Positions 30,720-37,453 of a stretch of 37,453 nucleotides of DNA are shown one piece after another. The DNA is taken from assembly GCF_003385235.1 (NCBI RefSeq), contig NZ_PQIA01000093.1, forward strand, positions 1 through 37,453, in the 5' to 3' direction. The notes beneath the pieces are model-generated. The model worked only from the letters and a program-made list of their open reading frames with translations. It was not told the origin of the DNA and did not search any database. Numbering within the stretch: the first letter of the stretch is position 1; each line of letters begins with the position of its first letter. Position numbers and translations under genes: made by a program. Source of the DNA: Amycolatopsis circi (GTDB lineage Bacteria > Actinomycetota > Actinomycetes > Mycobacteriales > Pseudonocardiaceae).

Positions 30720-32186
30720 GTGAGTGAGCCGTACGAACCGACGCGCGAGTCGCTGGCTCGCCATCGCCTGCCGAGCTGGTGGGACGACGGCAAGTTCGGC
30801 GTTTTCGTGCACTGGGGCGCGTATTCGGTGCCCGCGTTTGGATCCGCTTTGCTGGCCGGTACGAACCGGGTGCGGACGAGGCTGCCGGGCCCGTTGGCGG
30901 ACTATTCCGCGGCCGAGTGGTACGCGCGGGTGCAGCAGGTGCCGGGCAGCGCGGCCTGGCTGCACCACCTGCGCACCTACGGGCCACATAGGGTTTACGA
31001 CGACTTCATCGAGCGGTTTCGAGCAGAGCGGTTCGATCCCGACGACTGGGTGCGGCTGTTCGGCGACGCGGGCGCCCGCTACTTCGTCTTGACCGCCAAA
31101 CACCACGACGGACTGGCCCTCTGGCCAACGGCCACCACCGGCCGCAACACCGTCGAACTGGGCCCGCGCCGCGATCTGGTGGGCGAACTGTTCGCCGCGG
31201 CCCACCGACACGGCGACGACGTCAAGCCCGGCGTGTACTACTCCGTACCCGAGTGGTTCAACCCAGCGCCCTACCGCGGCAGCCGGGCGGGCTGGTGGAT
31301 GGGACCGCTGGCCAACCGGCTGCAGTTTCCGCAGCGCCCGCCCCGCAACGCCTACACCCGCCGGCGCGTCTCCTACACCGGCCAAGGCGCCGTGGCCGAC
31401 TACGCCGACGGCATCGTCCGGCCGCAGCTGCGCGAACTGATCGAGCGCTACCATCCGTCGCTGATCTGGTGCGACATCGGCGGCGACGAAAACTACTTCC
31501 ACGGCAACCAAACCATCGCCGGCTACTACAACCACGCCGCCGCGGCGAACCCCGACGGCGTGCTCGTCAACGACCGCTTCGGCGACGCCCGCACCCATCG
31601 CGACTACACCACGGTCGAGCAAGGCGCCGGGCTCGACCAGCAACCCACCGGGGAACGCGCCGAGGTCTGCCGCACCCTGGCCGAATCGTGGGGTTACGAC
31701 GCCGGCGAGGACGCCTCCGCCTTCCGCGGCACCGCGGAGCTGATCCATCTCCTGATCAGCTCCGTCGCGGCCAACGCGAACCTGCTGCTCAACATCGGGC
31801 CACGAGCCGACGGCAGCATCCCCGGCCCGATGCGCGAGCGGCTGCTCGGCATCGGCGCCTGGCTGAAGATCAACGGCGAGGCCGTCTACACGACCCGGCC
31901 GTGGACCCGCTCGTCCGCCACCTCCAATGTCGGCGACGTCCAGCTCACGGTCGGCAAAAGCACCGGCGCGCGATACCTGACCGCACTGTCCTGGCCCGGC
32001 GGCGAACTCGTCGTGGACGCCGCCCCGGCGGTCACCGAGCGATCGCGCATCGAACTGCTCGGCTCCGACCGTCAGCCATTGCGCTGGCGCCGGGACGGTT
32101 CCCGCCTCGTGATCTCGACGCCCGGCAGCGACCCCGCCAGGGCGACGTCCAGTCAGCACGCCTACGTGTTCCGGGTGACCGGCTGA
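30720..32186 (+). CDS. Alpha-L-fucosidase (GH29)
   Basis: This 488-residue glycoside hydrolase family 29 enzyme would release alpha-L-fucose from glycans. Family landmarks are LPSWWDDGKFGVFVHWGAYS at the start, ARYFVLTAKHHDGLALWPT, the nucleophile Asp252 in LIWCDIGGDE, and NANLLLNIGPRADGSIP, with a small C-terminal beta domain (about 400-488). There is no signal peptide, so it appears cytoplasmic, which implies uptake of fucosides or export by another route. GTG 30720 is preferred; GTG 30705 is possible. No fucose catabolic gene or sugar transporter is adjacent. Confidence 0.92.
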   Translation: MSEPYEPTRESLARHRLPSWWDDGKFGVFVHWGAYSVPAFGSALLAGTNRVRTRLPGPLADYSAAEWYARVQQVPGSAAWLHHLRTYGPHRVYDDFIERFRAERFDPDDWVRLFGDAGARYFVLTAKHHDGLALWPTATTGRNTVELGPRRDLVGELFAAAHRHGDDVKPGVYYSVPEWFNPAPYRGSRAGWWMGPLANRLQFPQRPPRNAYTRRRVSYTGQGAVADYADGIVRPQLRELIERYHPSLIWCDIGGDENYFHGNQTIAGYYNHAAAANPDGVLVNDRFGDARTHRDYTTVEQGAGLDQQPTGERAEVCRTLAESWGYDAGEDASAFRGTAELIHLLISSVAANANLLLNIGPRADGSIPGPMRERLLGIGAWLKINGEAVYTTRPWTRSSATSNVGDVQLTVGKSTGARYLTALSWPGGELVVDAAPAVTERSRIELLGSDRQPLRWRRDGSRLVISTPGSDPARATSSQHAYVFRVTG

Positions 32187-32240
32187 CCCTCACCCGGCCG
32201 CGTTCTTGACTCGAGCGCTCGACCGCACAAGACTGCTCTC

Positions 32241-32262
32241 AATCTGAATACTCTTCATGTTT
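32241..32262 (+). promoter_or_regulatory. AT-rich element upstream of the phospholipase C gene (copy 2)
   Basis: This is the second copy of the 22-nt element at 30624-30645 (17 of 22 identical, with the last nine positions TTCATGTTT all the same). It ends 52 nt before the phospholipase start, inside a 128-bp intergenic gap. Confidence 0.45.
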
Positions 32263-32314
32263 CACTGGCGGTAATCGCGACTGAGCCGCGCGTCGCGAGC
32301 CCGAAGGGGGAATC

Positions 32315-34978
32315 GTGGATCGTCGGGGCTTCATCCGCAACGCCGGTGCCGCCCTCGGCGGCGCCGGTCTCCTGTCGATGCTCCCGCGGAGCCTGGTCGA
32401 GGCGATGGCCGCGCCAGCCCCTTCCGGCGGGCTGGCGAACATCGAGCACGTCGTGATCCTCATGCAGGAGAACCGCTCGTTCGACCACTATTTCGGTGCG
32501 CTGCGAGGCGTCCGCGGGTTCGGCGACCTCAACGCGGCACAGCTGCCGACCGGCCGCTCGGTCTTCCATCAGCCGCGCGGCGACGGATACGTGCTGCCCT
32601 ACGCGACCCGCCTGCAGAACCTGGCGGGGCTCGACCACACCGTCGACGGCGGACACGCGGCGTGGGCGGGCGGCCGGTACGACGGCTGGATCGAAGCCAA
32701 GTCCGAGCTGACGATGGCGCACTACGGCCGGGAGGACCTCGGTTTCTACCACCAGCTCGCGGACGCTTTCACCATCTGCGACGCCTACCACTGCTCGGTC
32801 ATGGGACCGACCGATCCGAACCGGATGTTCCTGTTCACCGGCAAGATCGGCAACCCGGTGTCGCTGTACAACTTCGAATCGACGATCAGATCGTTGCTGC
32901 TGGGCAACGACGTGGGCCTCGGCCTGCTGAAGACCTTCGGCACCGACGCCGTGGTGGACGCGATCGCCGCCGCGATGCAGGGAGCCGCGACGATCCTGCC
33001 GGTGGAGATCGCGAGCGCGATCTACCGGTGCTTCACCGGAAGCGGCGAGTTGTCGCCGTTCGCGTGGAAAGTCATCAAGGACCCGGCCTTCTCGGCGAAC
33101 GTCAAGGAAGCCCTGCTCGGCTATCAGTGGACCACCTATGCCGAACGGCTCGAAGAACAAGGCGTGAGCTGGCGGGTGTATCAGGAATGGGACAACTACG
33201 CCGACAACTCTCTCGAATACTTCGCACGATTCCAGCAGGTCGCCGAAGCCGCGCTCAAATACACCAGCGACACCCTGCCCTACCGTTCTTTCGAGCACTT
33301 TTACACCGATGTGCGGACCAAACCGGCCAAACGCGCCACGCTGCTGGCCAAGCTCGCGCGCGGAGTCGACCGGCTCTCGCCGCGGGACCGCAGCCTGTTC
33401 GAGCGCGGCCTCTACCGCGCGCCCGACGGAGATCTCGTGGGGCAGTTCCGCAGTGACGCGACCGCCGGCCGCCTTCCCCGGGTGTCGTGGATCGTGCTGC
33501 CCTACGCGCAGTCCGAGCACCCGATTCACGGGCCGCGCAACGGCGCCGCGGTGGTACACGACGTGCTCGACGTTATCGGGTCGGTTCCCGGGGTATGGAA
33601 CAAAACCGTTTTTATACTCAATTACGACGAGAACGACGGCTATTTCGACCACGTACTGCCCCCGGTCCCGCCCGTGAGCGCATCGGGAGAGTCGTATTAC
33701 GGCGAACCGTTCGGCCTCGGCGCCAGGGTGCCGATGATCGTCGTGTCCCCGTGGAGCAAGCAGGGGGTGTGCTCCGAATTGTCCGAGCACAGCTCGGTGC
33801 TGCGATTCCTGGAAAAGGTGACCGGGGTGGCCGAACCCAACATCGGAGACTGGCGCCGCCGGATGACCGGCGATCTGACCTCGGCTTTCGACTTCAGCAC
33901 GACGACCGCGCCCGTCCTGCCGCCCGCGGAGCCCGCCGCACCCCAGCCTGCGACCGGAGCACGCGAACCGGTGCCGGAGAACCAGGAGATGCCGGTTCAA
34001 GAGCCCGGCACCAAGCCCAAGCGTCCGCTGTCCTACGCCCCGATCACCAGCGTCCGGCAGGATGTCGCGGCCAGGAAGGTCGTGCTGTCGATGCGCAACG
34101 CCGCCGCCGCGGGCGCACCGGGAATTCATTACATCGTCTACCCCAACGCTTTCCGGGACGCCAACCCCACCAGATTCGACGTCCTGCCGGGCGGCACAGT
34201 CACGGAAACGATCGAGCAGGCCTCCGGGAAGTACGACTGCACCTGCTACGGGCCCAACGGCTTTCAGCACCGCTTCGCGGGTGACCTGACCCAGCCCGGC
34301 GCCACCGCCGAAGTCTCCGCCGGGCCCGCTCCGGGACACGGCCGCGCGGTGACGCTGTCCTTCGCCAACGGCGGGTCCACCGCCGTCGTCTTCACCGTCA
34401 AAGCCAACGCCTACCGCACCGACGGACCCTGGACGTTCCCGGTGCCGCCGGGCAACTCGGCGAGCGTGAACCTGCCGTTGGAAACGCCCGAAACCGGCGA
34501 CGGCTGGTACGACCTGACCGCGACCGTCGACACCGACTCCGGCTATCTGCGCCGATTCCGCGGTTACGTGGAAAACGGCTCGACCGGCGTCACCGCCGAC
34601 GACTCCGCGCCGTTCGACCGGCTCATCCTGGACCGCACGATCTATGAACAAGGGCGTGACCTGGTCGTATCGGTCGCCGCCGCGAGGCGGGAAGGGCAGC
34701 GCCAGGTCGTCGTGCACCTCATCGGTCCGTCCGCCCCGGACAGCCCGGTGCGGGAAACAGCTCTGCCGGAAAGGGCCGCTCAAGTCGTCGTGCCAGCCGA
34801 GGACTCGACAGGGCGACCACTGGCACCCGGTGACTACGAGGTCCGGCAACTCGATGCTTTCGGCAAGACAGTGGGCCAGCCCGCGCGGTTCCGGATCGCG
34901 GCTTCCCACGACCAGAATCCGTCGACGCCCACCGGAAAATCAGCCAAGGTGCCTGCTGAAACCTCACGGCAGCGCTGA
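32315..34978 (+). CDS. Tat-exported phosphocholine-type phospholipase C
   Basis: This 887-residue exported enzyme cleaves the phosphate head group from phospholipids. It starts with a Tat signal (DRRGFIRNAG, then a hydrophobic stretch ending APAP near residue 30-36). The catalytic domain of the phosphoesterase superfamily follows (about 45-520), with IEHVVILMQENRSFDHYFG (Glu52-Asn53), MGPTDPNRMFLFTG (Thr166), NYDENDGYFDHV and a late SEHSSVLRFLEKV. The C-terminus (about 590-690 and 690-860) carries two beta-rich domains of the phospholipase C C-terminal type. GTG 32315 is preceded by AAGGGGGA. Fully folded export through Tat is usual for this family. The long, open antisense frame is a composition effect. 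Confidence 0.94.
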   Translation: MDRRGFIRNAGAALGGAGLLSMLPRSLVEAMAAPAPSGGLANIEHVVILMQENRSFDHYFGALRGVRGFGDLNAAQLPTGRSVFHQPRGDGYVLPYATRLQNLAGLDHTVDGGHAAWAGGRYDGWIEAKSELTMAHYGREDLGFYHQLADAFTICDAYHCSVMGPTDPNRMFLFTGKIGNPVSLYNFESTIRSLLLGNDVGLGLLKTFGTDAVVDAIAAAMQGAATILPVEIASAIYRCFTGSGELSPFAWKVIKDPAFSANVKEALLGYQWTTYAERLEEQGVSWRVYQEWDNYADNSLEYFARFQQVAEAALKYTSDTLPYRSFEHFYTDVRTKPAKRATLLAKLARGVDRLSPRDRSLFERGLYRAPDGDLVGQFRSDATAGRLPRVSWIVLPYAQSEHPIHGPRNGAAVVHDVLDVIGSVPGVWNKTVFILNYDENDGYFDHVLPPVPPVSASGESYYGEPFGLGARVPMIVVSPWSKQGVCSELSEHSSVLRFLEKVTGVAEPNIGDWRRRMTGDLTSAFDFSTTTAPVLPPAEPAAPQPATGAREPVPENQEMPVQEPGTKPKRPLSYAPITSVRQDVAARKVVLSMRNAAAAGAPGIHYIVYPNAFRDANPTRFDVLPGGTVTETIEQASGKYDCTCYGPNGFQHRFAGDLTQPGATAEVSAGPAPGHGRAVTLSFANGGSTAVVFTVKANAYRTDGPWTFPVPPGNSASVNLPLETPETGDGWYDLTATVDTDSGYLRRFRGYVENGSTGVTADDSAPFDRLILDRTIYEQGRDLVVSVAAARREGQRQVVVHLIGPSAPDSPVRETALPERAAQVVVPAEDSTGRPLAPGDYEVRQLDAFGKTVGQPARFRIAASHDQNPSTPTGKSAKVPAETSRQR

Positions 34979-35027
34979 GTAGTCGTCCTGGTCAAAGCGC
35001 TCCTCAGAGGTGCTCGACAGACTACCG

Positions 35028-35050
35028 GTTCGAGTGATGCGCACTCGAAC
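35028..35050 (+). terminator. Hairpin after the phospholipase C gene
   Basis: GTTCGAGTG (35028-35036) and CACTCGAAC (35042-35050) form a perfect 9-bp stem with a 5-nt loop, 50 bp beyond the phospholipase stop. No T-run follows. The right arm is shared with the adjacent palindrome at 35044-35061, so the two structures exclude each other. Confidence 0.45.
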
Positions 35051-35061
35051 AGTTGTTCGAG
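35044..35061. promoter_or_regulatory. LexA/SOS-box-like palindrome
   Basis: CTCGAACAGTTGTTCGAG contains TCGAAC-N4-GTTCGA exactly, the form known for actinobacterial LexA (SOS) boxes. It lies in the 242-bp gap between the phospholipase C gene and the permease gene, about 160 bp before the permease start. No recognisable DNA-repair or polymerase gene follows it. A small ATG frame begins at 35073 but shows no family features. Whether LexA binds here is inference from sequence match only. Confidence 0.55.
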
Positions 35062-35142
35062 ATACTGATCCTATGTTGATCACCGAAACCCGGACCGCCC
35101 TGCGCCGTTCGGAGGAGCTTCCGCCCAGCCACCAGCGAAACC

Positions 35143-35172
35143 TTGACACCCGCGAACCTCGAGGGCTAACTT
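35143..35172 (+). promoter_or_regulatory. Sigma-70-type promoter of the permease gene
   Basis: TTGACA (35143-35148), an 18-bp spacer and TAACTT (35167-35172) match a housekeeping promoter well. Transcription would start near 35179, giving a leader of about 40 nt with AGGTGGG ahead of the permease ATG. Confidence 0.7.
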
Positions 35173-35220
35173 CTGCGCACTCTCAATGGTCTGTCCGCAT
35201 ACCTTTCAGGTGGGTGCCCG

Positions 35221-36756
35221 ATGGATGTCTCCGACCAGCAGACCGGCCAACCCGACGAAGACAGCGCTCGCCTGCACGCGCTCGGTTACGCGCAGGAACT
35301 CAAACGCACGATGTCGGCGTTCTCGAACTTCGCCGTGTCGTTCACGATCATCTCGATCCTGTCCGGCTGCCTCACGCTGTACGGCTTCGGCATGAAGACC
35401 GGCGGCCCGGCGGCGATGATCTGGGGCTGGCCGCTGGTCGGGCTGTTCGTGGTGCTGGTCGGGCTCGGCATGGCGGAGGTGTGCTCGAGCTATCCGACCG
35501 CGGGCGGGCTCTACTACTGGGCGGCGAAACTGGCGACCCGCAACGGTCCGGCCTGGTCGTGGTTCACCGGCTGGTTCAACCTGATCGGGCAAATCGCGGT
35601 CACGGCTGGCATCGACTTCGGCGCTGCCCTGTTCCTCAACGCGTTCCTCGACTTGCAGTGGGGCTACAGCGCGACGCCCGGGCACACGATTCTGTTGCTG
35701 GCCATCATCCTTGTCCTGCACGGGGTGCTGAACACGTTCGGCGTGCGCGTGGTGGCGGTGCTGAACAGCGTCAGCGTGTGGTGGCATCTGCTGGGCGTGC
35801 TGGTGATCGTGGGCGTGCTCGTGTTCGTTCCGGCGAAGCACCAGGAAGCGTCGTTCGTGTTCGGCAGCTTCGTGAACCAGACCGGCTGGGGTTCCGCGCC
35901 GTATGTGTTCTTGCTGGGTTTGCTGCTGGCGCAGTACACCCTCACCGGTTACGACGCCTCGGCGCACATGACAGAGGAAACCAAGAACGCCGCGAAGGCG
36001 GGCCCGCGCGGAATCATCAACTCGATCCTCGTGTCGCTGGTCGCGGGCTGGATCCTGTTGATCGGCCTGACCTTCGCGATCCAGAACTACGACGGAGCCG
36101 TCAACTCGACCACCGGCGTCCCGCCGGCACAGATCTTCATCGACGCAACCGGTGCGGTGACCGGCAAGTTTCTGCTCCTGATCTGCATCGGCGCGCAGTT
36201 GTTCTGCGGCATGGCCTCGGTGACCGCGAACTCCCGCATGATCTACGCCTTCGCCCGCGACGGCGCGATCCCGGGTTCGAAGATCTGGCACAGCATCAAC
36301 AAACGAACCCAAACCCCGACCAACGCTGTATGGCTGGCCGCCGGTGGTGCACTGGTGCTCGCGCTGCCGTACCTGTGGAGCGCGACGGCTTACGCAGCAG
36401 TCACTTCGATCGCGACAGTGGGCCTGTACGTCGCGTACGTGATCCCGGTCTTCCTCCGCGTCCGTCGAGGCGACAGCTTCGAGAAAGGCCCATGGAACCT
36501 GGGCCGCTGGGGCAAACCGATCGGCATCGTCGCGACGGGATGGGTCGTGGTGATTTTCGTGCTCTTCATGCTCCCCCAAGCAAGCCCCATCACGGTCGAC
36601 ACGTTCAACTACACGCCGATCGCCTTCCTGGTCGTCCTGGGCGGGGCTGCCTTGTGGTGGGTGTTGTCGGCGCGGAAATGGTTCACCGGCCCGAAGGTGC
36701 AGGGTTCGGCGGAGGAATTGGCCGCGGTGGAAAAGGAACTGAAAGAACTTGGGTAG
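35221..36756 (+). CDS. APC-family amino-acid permease
   Basis: This 511-residue cytoplasmic-membrane transporter is of the amino acid-polyamine-organocation family (GABA/choline-permease-like group). About 12 hydrophobic segments are visible. The first transmembrane helix holds the unwound-region motif (FAVSFTIISILSGCLTLYGF), followed by an AEVCSSYPTAGGLYYWAAKL segment that is highly typical of this group. TGYDASAHMTEETKNAAKAG matches the conserved helix 6/loop region, and NSRMIYAFARDGAIPGSK the later cytoplasmic motif. ATG 35221 is preceded by AGGTGGG and a good promoter. It stands alone, so the substrate (GABA, another amino acid or an amine) is not indicated by neighbours. Confidence 0.93.
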   Translation: MDVSDQQTGQPDEDSARLHALGYAQELKRTMSAFSNFAVSFTIISILSGCLTLYGFGMKTGGPAAMIWGWPLVGLFVVLVGLGMAEVCSSYPTAGGLYYWAAKLATRNGPAWSWFTGWFNLIGQIAVTAGIDFGAALFLNAFLDLQWGYSATPGHTILLLAIILVLHGVLNTFGVRVVAVLNSVSVWWHLLGVLVIVGVLVFVPAKHQEASFVFGSFVNQTGWGSAPYVFLLGLLLAQYTLTGYDASAHMTEETKNAAKAGPRGIINSILVSLVAGWILLIGLTFAIQNYDGAVNSTTGVPPAQIFIDATGAVTGKFLLLICIGAQLFCGMASVTANSRMIYAFARDGAIPGSKIWHSINKRTQTPTNAVWLAAGGALVLALPYLWSATAYAAVTSIATVGLYVAYVIPVFLRVRRGDSFEKGPWNLGRWGKPIGIVATGWVVVIFVLFMLPQASPITVDTFNYTPIAFLVVLGGAALWWVLSARKWFTGPKVQGSAEELAAVEKELKELG

Positions 36757-37106
36757 CGCGACGGGTTGGTGAAACTGCGGGACGCTCACCACCCGGCATC
36801 ACGTCACCAATCGCACCGCGCCGCGCCGACGCTTCCGCGTTTATGCCGGGCCAGCCGTCCCTGCGCCGAGCCGGGGCCTGCCAGCCGCTTTCGCGTCAAT
36901 GCCAGGGCGATTGCTGACTCCATCCGCCCGCTGCCTCATGCGGGGTCCACGCCGCCCGCCCTCGCCACCCGCCAACTGACTCTCGCGACTGGGCGATCGT
37001 CGCGCCGGACTTCAGCACCGTCCGGAACCAGCGACGTGTCCCGGCCTCGCGCTGCCCGGGAAACACCCACGCCGCCCCGGCACGAACGTCCGTCCAACCC
37101 ACCGCC
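36757..37106. other. Non-coding stretch after the permease gene
   Basis: I find no supported gene here. Open frames exist on both strands, but their products are composition-driven (Pro/Arg/Ala or Gly/Arg runs) with no ribosome sites or domains. A weak hairpin (36763-36772 with 36786-36794, arms GGGTTGGTGA and TCACCACCC, one bulge) just after the permease stop may act as its terminator. Confidence 0.5.
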
Positions 37107-37453
37107 GAGCAACCCACCCGCCCGCGATCACCACCGGTCGACCGCCGCCGATCCTGACGCCGCCGCACCCGAAACACCCCATGTCCGCCCGGCTCACCAA
37201 CACCCCTGCGACTCACCAGCGAGCAACCCGCCGCCCTCGACCCGCGCCTACCCGCCTGCCCCAAAGGGAGTCCCGACAGGAACCCACGACACCCGCGCCT
37301 CGCCGAATCCCTGAGTCACGAATGCGAAGCCGAGCAATCCGCCGCCCCGGCCCCGCTCATCCGCCTCGCCCCGAAAGGAGTCTCGACACAACCCACACCA
37401 TCCCCGCCTCGCCCAACCCCTGAGCCAAGGCGCGAAGCCGAGCAACCGCCGCC
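37107..37453. repeat. Tandem repeats of 108-114 bp at the right window edge
   Basis: Units starting GAGCAA(C/T)C begin at 37107, 37221, 37332 and 37440, giving lengths of 114, 111 and 108 bp and a partial fourth copy. The second and third units are the most alike, sharing CGAAGCCGAGCAA at their junctions and AAAGG(G)AGTC(C/T)CGACA inside. All lengths are multiples of three. The array runs off the window. The plus frames over the repeats end in the same SPNP-stop, which argues against coding on that strand. Confidence 0.7.

Noticed and set aside
30663..32159. Minus-strand frame opposite the fucosidase gene
   Set aside because: The GH29 motifs and active-site Asp are on the plus strand; the antisense product has no features.
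32255..34909. Very long open frame antisense to the phospholipase C gene
   Set aside because: High GC3 in the real gene leaves the opposite strand open. The predicted product is Arg/Gly/Val-rich without domains, while the plus-strand gene has a Tat signal and clear catalytic motifs.
35010..36917. Plus-strand frame covering the permease gene in another register
   Set aside because: It is a shadow of the permease gene. Only its first part, from the ATG at 35073 next to the SOS-like site, is mentioned as a question, and it shows no family features.
36766..37423. Open frames over the right-end region on both strands
   Set aside because: They have no ribosome sites or domains, the text is Pro/Arg or Gly/Arg-rich, and the region is made of tandem repeats with in-unit stops. 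Treated as non-coding.
37107..37453. Repeats considered as a CRISPR array
   Set aside because: Units are 108-114 bp, degenerate throughout, without short conserved repeats separated by unique spacers, and no cas genes are present.
1..37453. Prophage, insertion sequence, integron or tRNA-linked island
   Set aside because: No transposase, integrase, phage structural gene, tRNA or flanking attachment repeats were found. Accessory content is inferred only from gene context.

Overview
The window is chromosomal DNA from a high-GC actinomycete. GTG starts, 4-nt stop/start overlaps, a SigE-family sigma factor, XRE-DUF5753 and GlxA-type regulators, and EspG/PPE/WXG100-like type VII secretion (T7SS) genes suggest the Pseudonocardiaceae (Amycolatopsis-like). 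This placement is inferred from gene content, not from a search. There are 37 protein genes. I see no rRNA, tRNA, CRISPR array, transposase or phage gene. Both window ends run into degenerate GC-rich tandem repeats.

Layout. (1) 1-2837, minus: tandem repeats that run into the 3' end of a patatin phospholipase gene, an XRE-DUF5753 regulator, and purC. (2) 2885-4449: a SAM hydrolase (plus) and a MOSC protein (minus) whose 3' ends overlap by 118 nt. (3) 4712-7779, minus: an amino-acid ABC importer with two tandem paralogous binding lipoproteins. (4) 7925-9352, minus: purB. (5) 9422-13652: a sugar-acid catabolic locus. It holds galactonate dehydratase and an SDR dehydrogenase on minus, divergent from a KDPGal/KDPG aldolase, a lactonase and a DgoR-like GntR regulator on plus, around an AT-rich palindrome. 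(6) 13628-15715: a GlxA regulator, an HD-domain protein and RidA. (7) 15722-17562, minus: a SigE-family sigma factor, its membrane partner and a TetR regulator. (8) 17704-20859: threonine aldolase, HAD hydrolase, a 60-residue membrane protein and an aminotransferase.

(9) 20901-27768 is the most distinctive block, a T7SS satellite without core secretion machinery. One minus operon encodes an EspC/WXG-like protein and a WXG100-transglycosylase fusion. The other encodes a WXG-like protein, a DUF3558-type lipoprotein, a PPE-like Pro/Gly-rich protein and an EspG chaperone. Between them lies a transmembrane Ser/Thr kinase on plus. Its extracellular part appears to be two copies of the same four-cysteine domain found once in the lipoprotein, which suggests that envelope sensing, secretion and wall cutting are linked.

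(10) 27868-29127, minus: purD. purD, purB and purC lie in the order known from mycobacteria, with accessory modules between them. (11) 29369-34978, plus: a secreted glycerophosphodiesterase, an alpha-L-fucosidase and a Tat-exported phospholipase C. The last two share an upstream sequence element. (12) 35028-36756: a LexA/SOS-like palindrome with no repair gene beside it, a good sigma-70-type promoter and an APC-family amino-acid permease. (13) 36757-37453: non-coding, ending in 108-114 bp tandem repeats.
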